Positions 9,010 to 17,051 of a stretch of 64,000 nt of DNA are shown here, piece after piece. Under the pieces are notes generated by a model. That model saw only the letters and a list, made by a program, of their open reading frames with translations, made no database searches and was not told the DNA's origin. The position numbers were made by a program, and so were the translations under genes. The stretch lies in assembly GCA_947459425.1 (NCBI GenBank), contig CANHDJ010000009.1, positions 1-64,000 of the forward strand, given 5' to 3'. The stretch is from Ignavibacteria bacterium. Its GTDB lineage: Bacteria > Bacteroidota > Ignavibacteria > Kapaibacteriales > UBA4661. The number at the start of each line of letters is the position of its first letter. Within the stretch, counting starts at the first letter, position 1.

Positions 9010-9204
9010 GGGGTTCTCCTTGCGCTTCAAGCGCCAGATTGTGCGATAATGCAGGAAATTTATGATTCGCCATTGTTCTAAACCAAAAAAGAGGTTAGAT
9101 TATATTCAAACGCAATTTGACTTGTGATAGTTCCGTTCTGCGGCGAATTTCCCAAAAAAATGTTTGATAAGCATACCAAATGCGGTCTTAACCGAAAATA
9201 CCGA

Positions 9205-11196
9205 ATGTTGCGGTACGCACTGCGACAGAGCGGTCTGTGTGCCTTGTTGCTGTGCGCGACTGCGAGTTATTCGATAATATTTGCGCAATCGCCAATGCTG
9301 TTGCTCATTAGCGACACAACACTTGGTGCAACGCCGCGTTTGCGCTTTGGGGTGGATAAAATTGCCAATACCTTGCTTTTTCGCGGTGACATTGCGGGCG
9401 CATTTTCGCTGGGATACGGCACGGGCGAAAGCGCGGTATCACTTGGAACGTTGCTTGTTCAAAGCCAATATCGTGGCGCTGCTATTGGCACGAGTGGATT
9501 CACGAGCCGTGACGATGCTGACGCGCTTTTGCGCTACGAAAAACCGATTGCGGCAGGGTTTTCGCTCTTGGCGGCAAATACTGCCTCCTTTTCTGCGGAT
9601 TCTCGCTCTATTGGTCTCAATCGCCTTGTACAATTTGGGTTGACGGGCGGGGTGCAGTGGAAAGCGGCGCAATCGGCATGGCAGCCCTTCGAGCAAGTTG
9701 TAGTGAGGGCTATGGGCGGCGGCGAATACAACGAACAACTTGGCATCGTTGACCGAGGCTGGACGCTCTTGGGCAATCTGGCGGGACGGAATCTGCGGTT
9801 GGACGATTATTCGTTGACGTTGGATGCAGGCGGATTTTTCACAAATCTTGCCAACATCCGCACCAATACGCAGTTTAACACCCGCGTTACCATGACCCGC
9901 ACGTTTGAAGGGAATGCTCAGTTGGATATTTCGGCACAATACACCGCCTTAGAGCGTGATTTTTACACAACATTGCAGCAAGGAACGTCCCCCCAACTTG
10001 CCATCGAAACCCGCTCGGAGCGGCTTGGGCGCGTTAATGGACGCTTTGCTTTTCCGATTTTGAGCGGAATGGAAGCGGAAGTGCAGGGATTCGTGGAAAA
10101 TTGGGCAGTTGGGCGGCACTACAACACTGTGTTAGCGGAAGTGCCGATAAGCGCCGTGCAGCGCGACGTTGACCAACTACGGTTTTCGCTCAATACGACG
10201 CTTCGCGCACAGTTCGGGACAAGTAATCATGCCGCCGGATTCAGTCTTGACAATCGCAATGAAGCAAACCGCGTCGGTGAGCGCTTCTCGCTACGCGATG
10301 TGGATTTGCAAACGCTTCGGAGCGCCGAACTCCAACGCGACAACGTGAGTGTGCGCTGGACGGTGTTTGCACAAACCGCATGGATGCTTGCTTCCGGCGA
10401 TTCTTTGCGGGGCGAATATTCTACCGCACTTTTGCGCTATGACACACCGAGCAACGTCAATAACGACGACCGCGACGAGCTAGCTATCAATGCAAATATT
10501 TCCTACACGCACCCTTTCTCGCACGTACTTTCTGGTACGCTTCTTGCGGAGATGCGTTTGGCACACCTTGTTTTTATCAAATCGCAGCGCAGCGCTCAAA
10601 ATAATTGGAATCGGATTATTCGCCTTGCACCATCCTTCAGCCTTCGGAACGGCATTGTGGAGATGCGCCCACAATTTGAGGTGCTGGCGAATTACACGAG
10701 TTTTGATTTTGAAGATGTGCTTGGAACAGTGCAGAGTTTCAGCCTTCGGCAGGTGGCGTACCGCGATTCGCTAAGAATTATGCTGAATCCTCACGCGACT
10801 CTTGAATCTCGCATATTATTTCGGTATTTTGAGCGCGGCGAATTTCGTTGGCGTGAATTTTCGGAAACGCCCCGCGACAGGAACATCGAAGCATTCGTGC
10901 GGACTCTCTGCGTTGTGCAGCCTAGGGGCTTTGCCTTTGGCACAACCAGTATGGCACGATTTGGTCTGGGCGGGCGCATCTACATCCTGACGCAAGAACC
11001 CATAAGCATCGGTAATGCGACCCCCCGTGCGCCCGGATTTGTCAATCGTTCGTTTGCGCCGGAAACGTTGGTCGAGATGGATTTTATCTCAGGAACGGTG
11101 CTACGTGTGAGCGGTTGGTATGAGTTCCAATTTGATAGAACCTCGTTTTTGCGTGGTGTTCCGAATATTTTACTGTCGGTCAATTTGCCGTTATAG
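9205..11196 (+). CDS. Large outer-membrane beta-barrel protein
   Basis: A 663-residue protein with a signal peptide (MLRYALRQSGLCALLLC, cut near FAQ at 28) followed by alternating-strand sequence throughout and no plug or periplasmic domain. This suggests a large outer-membrane barrel. An earlier in-frame ATG at 9160 would add 15 residues but gives a poor signal peptide; no ribosome site decides the matter. It is not a TonB receptor: no TonB box or plug domain is visible. The final strand ends in NLPL. Family and substrate are unrecognised. The next gene, a RsbW-like ATPase, starts 59 bp later on the same strand. Confidence 0.65.
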   Translation: MLRYALRQSGLCALLLCATASYSIIFAQSPMLLLISDTTLGATPRLRFGVDKIANTLLFRGDIAGAFSLGYGTGESAVSLGTLLVQSQYRGAAIGTSGFTSRDDADALLRYEKPIAAGFSLLAANTASFSADSRSIGLNRLVQFGLTGGVQWKAAQSAWQPFEQVVVRAMGGGEYNEQLGIVDRGWTLLGNLAGRNLRLDDYSLTLDAGGFFTNLANIRTNTQFNTRVTMTRTFEGNAQLDISAQYTALERDFYTTLQQGTSPQLAIETRSERLGRVNGRFAFPILSGMEAEVQGFVENWAVGRHYNTVLAEVPISAVQRDVDQLRFSLNTTLRAQFGTSNHAAGFSLDNRNEANRVGERFSLRDVDLQTLRSAELQRDNVSVRWTVFAQTAWMLASGDSLRGEYSTALLRYDTPSNVNNDDRDELAINANISYTHPFSHVLSGTLLAEMRLAHLVFIKSQRSAQNNWNRIIRLAPSFSLRNGIVEMRPQFEVLANYTSFDFEDVLGTVQSFSLRQVAYRDSLRIMLNPHATLESRILFRYFERGEFRWREFSETPRDRNIEAFVRTLCVVQPRGFAFGTTSMARFGLGGRIYILTQEPISIGNATPRAPGFVNRSFAPETLVEMDFISGTVLRVSGWYEFQFDRTSFLRGVPNILLSVNLPL

Positions 11197-11255
11197 CGGC
11201 TTTTGCGAAAAAATATGGTTTCAGCACTATCCCAATTTTGATTCTTGTTTGCGCT

Positions 11256-11666
11256 ATGGTTAAAACCCTAATTATTCAAAGTAATACGAAGAATTTACGC
11301 TACGTCGAGCCGTTTTTGGCAGAACTTGTCGCCGGGCAGGGAATGGACGATATGCGGTATCACAACGCCATTATTGCCTTGACCGAAGGGGTGAATAATG
11401 CTATTGTCCATGGCAATAAGCGTGATGAAATGAAATCGGTTACTATCACAGGCGAAGTGCGACAAGGCGAGTTGTTGCTAACGATAGACGATTTTGGTAG
11501 TGGATTCAATCCCGACACACTCCCTGACCCACTTGCACAGGAAAATCTTCTGCGTGATGGCGGACGCGGTGTTTTTCTGATGCGTTCGCTCTGCGATTTT
11601 GCTGATTTTATTACGACAGAAACCGGATGCCGGACGACCTTGCGGACGCGGTTGCGCGAAGAGTAG
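11256..11666 (+). CDS. RsbW-like anti-sigma factor ATPase domain protein
   Basis: A 136-residue protein made of a single GHKL ATPase domain of the anti-sigma/serine kinase type (HATPase_c_2). The N box is at residues 43-52 (TEGVNNAIVHGN, with the Mg-binding Asn), the G1 box is DDFGSGF, and the G2-like glycine segment is DGGRGVFLM. Relatives RsbW and SpoIIAB bind sigma factors and phosphorylate an STAS anti-anti-sigma protein. No STAS protein, PP2C phosphatase or sigma factor lies next to it here, so its partner is unknown. The start ATG at 11256 is preferred to an upstream non-ATG codon. Confidence 0.82.
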   Translation: MVKTLIIQSNTKNLRYVEPFLAELVAGQGMDDMRYHNAIIALTEGVNNAIVHGNKRDEMKSVTITGEVRQGELLLTIDDFGSGFNPDTLPDPLAQENLLRDGGRGVFLMRSLCDFADFITTETGCRTTLRTRLREE

Positions 11667-11677
11667 TGGGGGATTCA

Positions 11678-12658
11678 TCACATCAAATACCCCCTTTCAG
11701 CCTCAATTTTCGGCGGTAATTCTTCCCCCAGCATTTCCTTCAAATCTCGCTCAATCGCATTGCAAATTGCTGTGAGTGGTACGTCGGTTGTGAGATTTTC
11801 AAATGGATCTTCGTTAGCAGCACCAACTTTGGAAATTGTGTTGAAGACAAAGGCAATCGTTATGGAAATCGGTATCACCAGCACATCAATCCCCATTTTA
11901 GTAAAATCACCAATCAATGTAAACGGCAAAAGCAGCATAAACACCACCAAAAATAGGCGTGTGAAATAGTCGTACTGCCGTAAAAGAGGCGTTTCCTTGA
12001 TGCGCTCACACGAGCCTTGCAGTGTATTAAATGTCGCCAGCGTTGGCTCAAGGCTGATGTTGTCGAACCCGCCCAGAATCTCTTCTTTCATGCCTTCTTT
12101 GATGCGAATGCCTTGTTTTTGCAAAAGCATATTCGGAATATTCGTTTTCTCTGAAACCCACGTAAATTCTTCCGGCGTGAGCAAATGCCGAAATTCCTCC
12201 GTTGTGCCGATATGGTGATTTTCAGGCGGCAGCGTGAGTGCTTTTACCGAAATAGATTCCTCGCGCAAACGGAGGCGCAAAGCGTGTGCGAAGGCAATTT
12301 GACGATGGATAATTTCTTGCTTATACGCATCCGCCTTTTCTTTTGTGGCTTTGCCAATACCAACAGCATTATCCGCATTGGCAATGATTTGGCGAGCAAA
12401 ACTGCGGCTGCTGTTGGCTATATTCGCCCAAAGCGCCCGTGCTTCCCACCACCGAGCGTAGGCGGTATTATTACGGAAACCGATAAATATTGCCAGTGCG
12501 CTGCCTAAAATTGCCGAAAGCGAAAAGGGCAGAGACAGCACCAATACACCACTTTTGTATAGCAAGTAAACAACTATGGACAGCAGCACAGCAACAAGCA
12601 TTTCTGTCCGCACATAGCGTAAAATCTTGACGGGGCTAAGATTGCGTTTGATAATCAT
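11678..12658 (-). CDS. Bestrophin family ion channel
   Basis: A 326-residue membrane protein of the bacterial bestrophin (YneE, UPF0187) family. It shows the N-terminal helix pair, the family hallmark FRNNTAYARWWEAR at about 61-74, and further helices near 235-285. Bacterial bestrophins are pentameric ion channels; some conduct cations, while animal ones conduct chloride. It is the last gene of a probable minus-strand unit: the TMEM175-like channel gene ends 36 bp upstream. It ends convergent to the RsbW-like gene, 11 bp away. Confidence 0.88.
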   Translation of the reverse strand: MIIKRNLSPVKILRYVRTEMLVAVLLSIVVYLLYKSGVLVLSLPFSLSAILGSALAIFIGFRNNTAYARWWEARALWANIANSSRSFARQIIANADNAVGIGKATKEKADAYKQEIIHRQIAFAHALRLRLREESISVKALTLPPENHHIGTTEEFRHLLTPEEFTWVSEKTNIPNMLLQKQGIRIKEGMKEEILGGFDNISLEPTLATFNTLQGSCERIKETPLLRQYDYFTRLFLVVFMLLLPFTLIGDFTKMGIDVLVIPISITIAFVFNTISKVGAANEDPFENLTTDVPLTAICNAIERDLKEMLGEELPPKIEAERGYLM

Positions 12659-12694
12659 AGATAGTACAAAAATGGTTAAAAGTGTGTTGGGGAG

Positions 12695-13315
12695 TTACTC
12701 GTGTGCGTGCGGTGTGTGGTCTCGCATCCACGTCCGCACTCGGTCGGGAAGCGCGTAGTAGAGGGCTATTCCGCCGAAAATAGCAAACGAGATAAATGGC
12801 GAAACATACGCTAATGCTCCACCAAGCGCGTACAAAAGAAACGAGCGAATGTTTCCGCGCAAAACCTTGCGCTCCAACTCTTCCGAAGCGTGGTCGTGCA
12901 TGAGTCGTGCCTTCAATCCGGCGTACCTGCGAAGCATCATAAAACCGAGTGATGCGCCGGAAAAAACCAAGCCATAACACAAACTCGCAACAGGGCGAAA
13001 CGGGTATTTTCCGACCAAATTATTCACAAAAGGAATGAGCGTACACCAAAAAAGCAGGTGAAGATTATGCCAGAGAAGCGGCATATCCACACGCTTTATC
13101 AAGCCCAGCACGTGGTGGTGATTTATCCAAATAATCGCAACGGTAACAAAACTCAGCGCGTAGGCGATAAACTGCGGCGCAAGCATGGGAACAAGCGTCC
13201 GAAAGGATGTTTGGTCATCAATTTGCGGTAGTTTGATTTCAAAAACCATGAGCGTAATGATAATCGAAAAAACGCCGTCGCTGAAGGCTTCTAAACGAGA
13301 TTTGGAGATGGTCAT
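12695..13315 (-). CDS. TMEM175 family (DUF1211) potassium channel-like protein
   Basis: A 206-residue membrane protein with the TMEM175 signature at its N-terminus, R-L-E-A-F-S-D-G-V-F-S-I, plus about six helices and a basic C-terminal part. Prokaryotic TMEM175 proteins form tetrameric potassium-permeable channels. The start lies 4 bp after the stop codon of the PD-(D/E)XK gene, and a bestrophin gene follows, so two channel types look co-transcribed. Confidence 0.88.
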   Translation of the reverse strand: MTISKSRLEAFSDGVFSIIITLMVFEIKLPQIDDQTSFRTLVPMLAPQFIAYALSFVTVAIIWINHHHVLGLIKRVDMPLLWHNLHLLFWCTLIPFVNNLVGKYPFRPVASLCYGLVFSGASLGFMMLRRYAGLKARLMHDHASEELERKVLRGNIRSFLLYALGGALAYVSPFISFAIFGGIALYYALPDRVRTWMRDHTPHAHE

Positions 13316-13319
13316 ATCA

Positions 13320-14255
13320 TTACTGCTCGTTCAATTTTCGTAAAAGTTCCGCTATAACTTTGTCTTTTTCTTCCAATTCTTTGCGATTTTCATCTAAAGT
13401 TTTGTCTTTTTCCTCCAACGCTTTTTCTTTTTCTTCCAGCACTTTATCTTTTTCTTCCAGCACTTTATCTTTTTCTTCCAGTGCTTTTTCTTTCTCCCCC
13501 AACGACTTCAGCAAACGCTGCTCTTTTTCCGCAAACATCGCATTGACCGTGCGCCACGCTTCTTTTTCGATTTCTATTTGCTTTCTTTCTTTGGGATCGG
13601 TGCCGACGTAATGCAAAATATCGGTAAGTGTCCGTAATTCCTCGCTGTCGGGGGTGTGCAGAAAATCTTTGGTTGTTTCCGAGCTGTCCACAAAATTTTT
13701 CTGTTCAAAGACGCTCAGGAGCTTATCCAAACGGGTCTGGTAGCGGTCGGTGATACGCTCTACCTGCACCACAAAACTATCGTGCGTGAGTTTTTCGATA
13801 AATGCACTTTTCCGATGCAGGATTTCGCCGCTAATGAGGTCTTTGTAGTTGCGCTCTACTCTGAGGCAGGGTGTTTCTATTTCCGGTAAAGCAAACCCCA
13901 ATATGTAGATAGTCGTAATGGGTAAAATCACTTTTTCACTATCAATCGTGTCCTCTTTTTTGTACTGCTCTGCCAAGTACGAACGGAAGCGCATGACATC
14001 AATCAGGTTTCTTGCCTTCTGAATTTCAATCAATACTTTCTTGCGCTCGCCCGTTGCGGTCTTGATGGTGGCAATAAAATCCAAACGAAAGACCGCCAAA
14101 CCCGCTAGTGCATCGGTATAGGTAAATTCTTGCGGTTGGACTTCGACCGTTTCAATCGTTTCATCCAATAGCGTTCCGATAAAGAATTTCACAACCTTCT
14201 CGTTTTCCATCATGCGCTTGAAAACGACATCGTATATGGGATTGGCGATTATCAT
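13320..14255 (-). CDS. PD-(D/E)XK nuclease family transposase-like (Rpn-type) protein
   Basis: A 311-residue protein of the PD-(D/E)XK 'transposase' family (PF12784-like, related to Rpn recombination-promoting nucleases). It begins MIIANPIYDVVFKRMM, the usual family opening, and shows the nuclease residues D59 (FRLDF) and E77-x-Q79 (LIEIQK). Residues about 235-305 are a charged coiled coil of 7-residue repeats (VLEEKDK). An earlier ATG at 14339 would add 28 residues not typical of the family. Such genes are often multicopy in Bacteroidota, but no terminal repeats are visible. Four bases separate it from the downstream TMEM175 gene. Confidence 0.82.
   Translation of the reverse strand: MIIANPIYDVVFKRMMENEKVVKFFIGTLLDETIETVEVQPQEFTYTDALAGLAVFRLDFIATIKTATGERKKVLIEIQKARNLIDVMRFRSYLAEQYKKEDTIDSEKVILPITTIYILGFALPEIETPCLRVERNYKDLISGEILHRKSAFIEKLTHDSFVVQVERITDRYQTRLDKLLSVFEQKNFVDSSETTKDFLHTPDSEELRTLTDILHYVGTDPKERKQIEIEKEAWRTVNAMFAEKEQRLLKSLGEKEKALEEKDKVLEEKDKVLEEKEKALEEKDKTLDENRKELEEKDKVIAELLRKLNEQ
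13380..13500 (-). repeat. 21-bp tandem repeat encoding a heptad coiled coil
   Basis: About five to six copies of a 21-bp unit reading TTTTTCTTCCAGCACTTTATC on the + strand encode the VLEEKDK/ALEEKEK heptads of the gene above. Two adjacent copies are identical, so copy number may vary by slippage. Confidence 0.85.
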
Positions 14256-14351
14256 GGGACGGAAGCAAATTGTTTCATTTGAGAGGAATATTCTTCTTTT
14301 GAGCATTGCAATATAACGGAAAGTACCTTCAACTGCCAATGGGAAAAACCT

Positions 14352-15167
14352 TTATTCCAACGCCAACGAAAGCCCAAATGTCAACAGCAAATCTGCCCGC
14401 TCCACGCCCATAAGCACGATGTTATCCCGCGTGTAGCTAAGAGCGGTGCGAAAGGAAATATTCTTGGCAATCGGCAGAAAAAGTGCTGCTTCTGCAAGAT
14501 AACGATAATCTTCCGCACTTGTCAATCCTTGTTGATACCACGCTTCATATTCCACGCGCACTTTTCCCTCAAAAAGCGAATTTCGCCCTGCAAGCCGCAC
14601 CGTTCCTCGCCAGAGGTTCTGCACGTTGCTCGCCAAATCCGGCATATCACGGAATGTGCTGCCGTTGAAGGTAGTTTGCTCGTTGGTGAGTGTTAATGAG
14701 GCTTTCAGCGTGTGATGCTTTTCGTTTATCAGCACTACCGTCCCGCCCACGCCCGCTTGATAGCGAAAATCGAACTTGCGGCGATAATTCCGCTCGCCCC
14801 AGAGCATGATGTAGGGATAAATCCATTCTTTAGGAAAGGCATAGATAAAATTCCGCGAGATAAGGTCACTCTCCGTCAAACGCTTCGCAAAGGTGCCGTA
14901 TTGGTAGGTAGATGACGATTTGAAGCCCCAAACTTTTTGCTCCGGTTCGACATAGCTGGCTTCCAGCGTCGTTATCCAGAGCAGTCGCTCTACATTGCCT
15001 GTGATAAGCGTCCCGCCGCTTGACAAACGCCCGCGCCACGAGGAAGAATCAGCTTCGGAGAGTTGGGCAAAAGCAATATTGCCGCAAAGCAGCATGAATA
15101 CTGCTGTTATAGCGTAAAAAAGGGGCGTTTGCCGCCCCTGTGTGGTTGTTGTATGAAAGGTGAGCAT
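14352..15167 (-). CDS. DUF481 family outer-membrane protein
   Basis: A 271-residue protein with a signal peptide (residues 1-35, ending NIAFAQ) and a DUF481 (YdiY-like) barrel. It shows the usual GTLITGNVE opening, W-x-x-x-S-S-T-Y-Q-Y-G strands, ISRNFIYAF, the AGVGG segment and a final aliphatic strand. It starts 16 bp after the stop of the secreted DJ-1/hydrolase fusion gene. An intrinsic-terminator-like hairpin sits inside its first codons (15115-15139). The biological role of DUF481 proteins is unclear. Confidence 0.82.
   Translation of the reverse strand: MLTFHTTTTQGRQTPLFYAITAVFMLLCGNIAFAQLSEADSSSWRGRLSSGGTLITGNVERLLWITTLEASYVEPEQKVWGFKSSSTYQYGTFAKRLTESDLISRNFIYAFPKEWIYPYIMLWGERNYRRKFDFRYQAGVGGTVVLINEKHHTLKASLTLTNEQTTFNGSTFRDMPDLASNVQNLWRGTVRLAGRNSLFEGKVRVEYEAWYQQGLTSAEDYRYLAEAALFLPIAKNISFRTALSYTRDNIVLMGVERADLLLTFGLSLALE
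15115..15139 (-). terminator. Terminator-like hairpin inside the 5' end of the DUF481 gene
   Basis: Read on the minus strand: AGGGGCG, loop GCAAA, CGCCCCT, then TTTTT. The 7-bp GC-rich stem and U-run make a good intrinsic terminator, about 28 nt after the DUF481 ATG. The signal peptide needs the upstream ATG, so the hairpin is within coding sequence. It may limit read-through from the fusion gene. Confidence 0.6.
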
Positions 15168-15183
15168 TTCTCTTCGGAATAGG

Positions 15184-16710
15184 TTACTGAATAGATGTGA
15201 GAATTTTCAAAAACTCCTGCGGTTGCGCCACAAACGGCAGGTGCGATGTATTCATTTCATATACTTTTTTGATGCTGCCATTAGCAGCAATCATCGCCTT
15301 TTGAAGGTCGTAGCCGACGGCGTTATCTTGCGTGGTGCTGATGTAATATTTTGGAACGCTATTGAATTTTGCACCGAGGGAAACCTTCTCGCCAAGCGGT
15401 TTTGCGGGTTCGGCATGGTGATATTTCACCAAGACATCCTTCATGAAATCGGGACAATCTGCGCAGACCGCAGGAACAATCACATCTTTCTTGATTTTCG
15501 CTTCAGCATAATCCGCCGAAAACTCCAACGCCCCGCCTACTTTGCTTTGCGCATCTTTTTTGGAAAGCGTGAGCAAATCTTCACCATTTTTCGGCAAATA
15601 CGCCGAGACGTACACGAGTTTTTCAATTTTTTGCGGAATATTGTTTGCCACTTGCGAAGCCACGATACCCGCCATACTGTGCGCCACGAGCGTAACTTTG
15701 CCTTTTTGAGCATTGACGGCTTCGCTGACGGTTTTCACGTAATCGTTCAGGGTAACTTTGTTGGAGGGTGTAAGATTCAAGCCATGTGCGGGCAAATTCA
15801 CCACCACGACGTTTGCATTTTGCGCAAGCTGATTTCGCACAAAGCCCCATGCAGACTCGTCCGCCCATGCGCCATGCACTAGCACATAGGTCGGATAGCG
15901 AGATTTATCTTTTTCAAGTTGAGTAATCACAAGGCGTGCCGCCGCGCCACCACTATTTTGCTGCTGTCCGGTAATCAGGTTGCCGTCCTGCACGGCGTAT
16001 GAGGCGAACGCTTCGCCAACTTCAAACTTGGAGTTGGGCATTTTACGGGCTTCATCTTCGATGCGGAACGGTTGAATTTTCATACCGACAAAATTGTCTG
16101 CATACTGCTCTTCACCACTCGCAAAGCCTGTCCATTTCTTGCCTTCCACCAAAAATTTACCATTTGGAAGTTTTGTTTTGAGCAAGATACACGTGCCGTG
16201 GCAAATCGCTGCTGTGGGCTTGCCGGTGAGGTAGAAATCCACGAAACATTTGTGCAATTCGGTGTTGTCAATAAACGTGTACATCGGACCTTGACCGCCG
16301 CAAACGAAAATAGCTTTGTATTCATTCGGGTTCACCGTCGAAAGTTTTTTGGTGTTTTCCAGCATTGCCATTTTGCTGGGGTCTTTTTTGAAACCGAGCG
16401 AAAGCACGTCGAAGGCACTGTATTTGCTTGCATCTTCGGGGTCGCTGAAGCCATCGAATTTCACTGCACCCCCGTCGGGGCTTGCAATCTCGACGGTGTA
16501 GCCTGCTTCGGTAAATTCCCAGTAGGGGTGTGTGATTTCCGCCGCCCACGCACCGATGGGCCAGCCGGTTTGCTTGTTTTGTGCGGGGTTTGAGGCAATA
16601 AAGAGAACTTTACCTTTTGTGCCTGCACCGTGCTGTGCCAGCATTGGTGCGGAGTGGAAGAACGTAATGCCAATAAAGGCAAGAACAAGAGCGGAGAAAA
16701 ATGTTTTCAT
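15184..16710 (-). CDS. Secreted fusion of a DJ-1/PfpI domain and an alpha/beta hydrolase
   Basis: A 508-residue two-domain protein. Residues 1-25 are a signal peptide (cut near MLAQ). Residues 33-265 are a DJ-1/PfpI domain of the Hsp31 class, with acidic E58 (AAEITHPYWEF) and nucleophile C170-H171 in AICHG. Residues 272-508 are an alpha/beta hydrolase like hydroxynitrile lyases and plant esterases: oxyanion HGAW (279-282), nucleophile S345 (AHSMAG), acid D462 and base H490. All key residues are intact. Hsp31-type domains act in glyoxal/methylglyoxal handling or as chaperones; the substrate here is unknown. The promoter region carries a sequence shared with osmC (16822-16880), which hints at co-regulation with oxidative or electrophile stress. 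Confidence 0.88.
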   Translation of the reverse strand: MKTFFSALVLAFIGITFFHSAPMLAQHGAGTKGKVLFIASNPAQNKQTGWPIGAWAAEITHPYWEFTEAGYTVEIASPDGGAVKFDGFSDPEDASKYSAFDVLSLGFKKDPSKMAMLENTKKLSTVNPNEYKAIFVCGGQGPMYTFIDNTELHKCFVDFYLTGKPTAAICHGTCILLKTKLPNGKFLVEGKKWTGFASGEEQYADNFVGMKIQPFRIEDEARKMPNSKFEVGEAFASYAVQDGNLITGQQQNSGGAAARLVITQLEKDKSRYPTYVLVHGAWADESAWGFVRNQLAQNANVVVVNLPAHGLNLTPSNKVTLNDYVKTVSEAVNAQKGKVTLVAHSMAGIVASQVANNIPQKIEKLVYVSAYLPKNGEDLLTLSKKDAQSKVGGALEFSADYAEAKIKKDVIVPAVCADCPDFMKDVLVKYHHAEPAKPLGEKVSLGAKFNSVPKYYISTTQDNAVGYDLQKAMIAANGSIKKVYEMNTSHLPFVAQPQEFLKILTSIQ

Positions 16711-16821
16711 GGTTTCCTGAAAAAAGTGGAAAAATTGAGTGGAAAATCGTTACCCGAATATTGAGTTAAAAACCGCTTCACTACTGCTATCCTAAAGCAT
16801 CGGTGAAGAATGTTCTTGATA

Positions 16822-16880
16822 CAAAAATACCATATTCCGCAGGGCGAAATATGGTATGAAAGGTGTTTTGTGTGGTATGG
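16822..16880 (-). promoter_or_regulatory. Promoter/operator shared with osmC, copy A
   Basis: Upstream of the fusion gene (112-170 bp before its ATG). On the minus strand it contains CCATACCAC, then a 29-bp imperfect palindrome (16829-16857) with perfect outer arms TACCATATT and AATATGGTA, then TATTTTTG (fits TAnnTTTG). The 50 bp at 16831-16880 match 19855-19904 at 40 positions without gaps. No TTTG lies at -33, so activation may depend on a bound regulator. Confidence 0.65.
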
Positions 16881-16979
16881 AAAGCATATCTGGGGTGAGT
16901 TGTGTTTTTCTATAAGGCATTGTTAATATTGGAAGTATAGATTGTTGATTAAAAAAATCAGAAAGTCTTAGTTTTTTTA

Positions 16980-17024
16980 TTTGGAATAATCATTCCGTTA
17001 TTATTATTTTGGAACAGTCATTCC
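16980..17024 (+). promoter_or_regulatory. SDR promoter with two TetR-type operator sites
   Basis: TTTG (16980-16983), 21 bases, TATTTTGG (17005-17012; one mismatch to TAnnTTTG). Inverted-repeat sites GGAATAATCATTCC (16983-16996) and GGAACAGTCATTCC (17011-17024) overlap each box, 28 bp apart. A related site overlaps the tetR promoter, so repression by the neighbouring TetR protein is likely. Confidence 0.7.
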
Positions 17025-17051
17025 GTTTTTATTCATTTAATTTATTTCGTT

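Noticed and set aside
9205-11196. TonB-dependent receptor call for the large barrel protein
   Set aside because: No plug domain, TonB box or carboxypeptidase-like N-terminal domain is visible.
11666-11695. GGGGG/CCCCC pairing between the RsbW-like and bestrophin genes
   Set aside because: Only five pairs with a long loop; it could be chance.
13380-13500. 21-bp repeats considered as a CRISPR or iteron array
   Set aside because: They encode coiled-coil heptads in frame; there are no spacers and no replication genes nearby.
13320-14255. Complete insertion sequence around the transposase-family gene
   Set aside because: No terminal inverted repeats or target duplications were seen; the Rpn-type family is not a classical IS transposase.
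15160-15882. A 240-codon + strand frame opposite the DJ-1/hydrolase fusion
   Set aside because: The minus-strand protein has two complete catalytic domains; the antisense frame is a by-product of codon bias.
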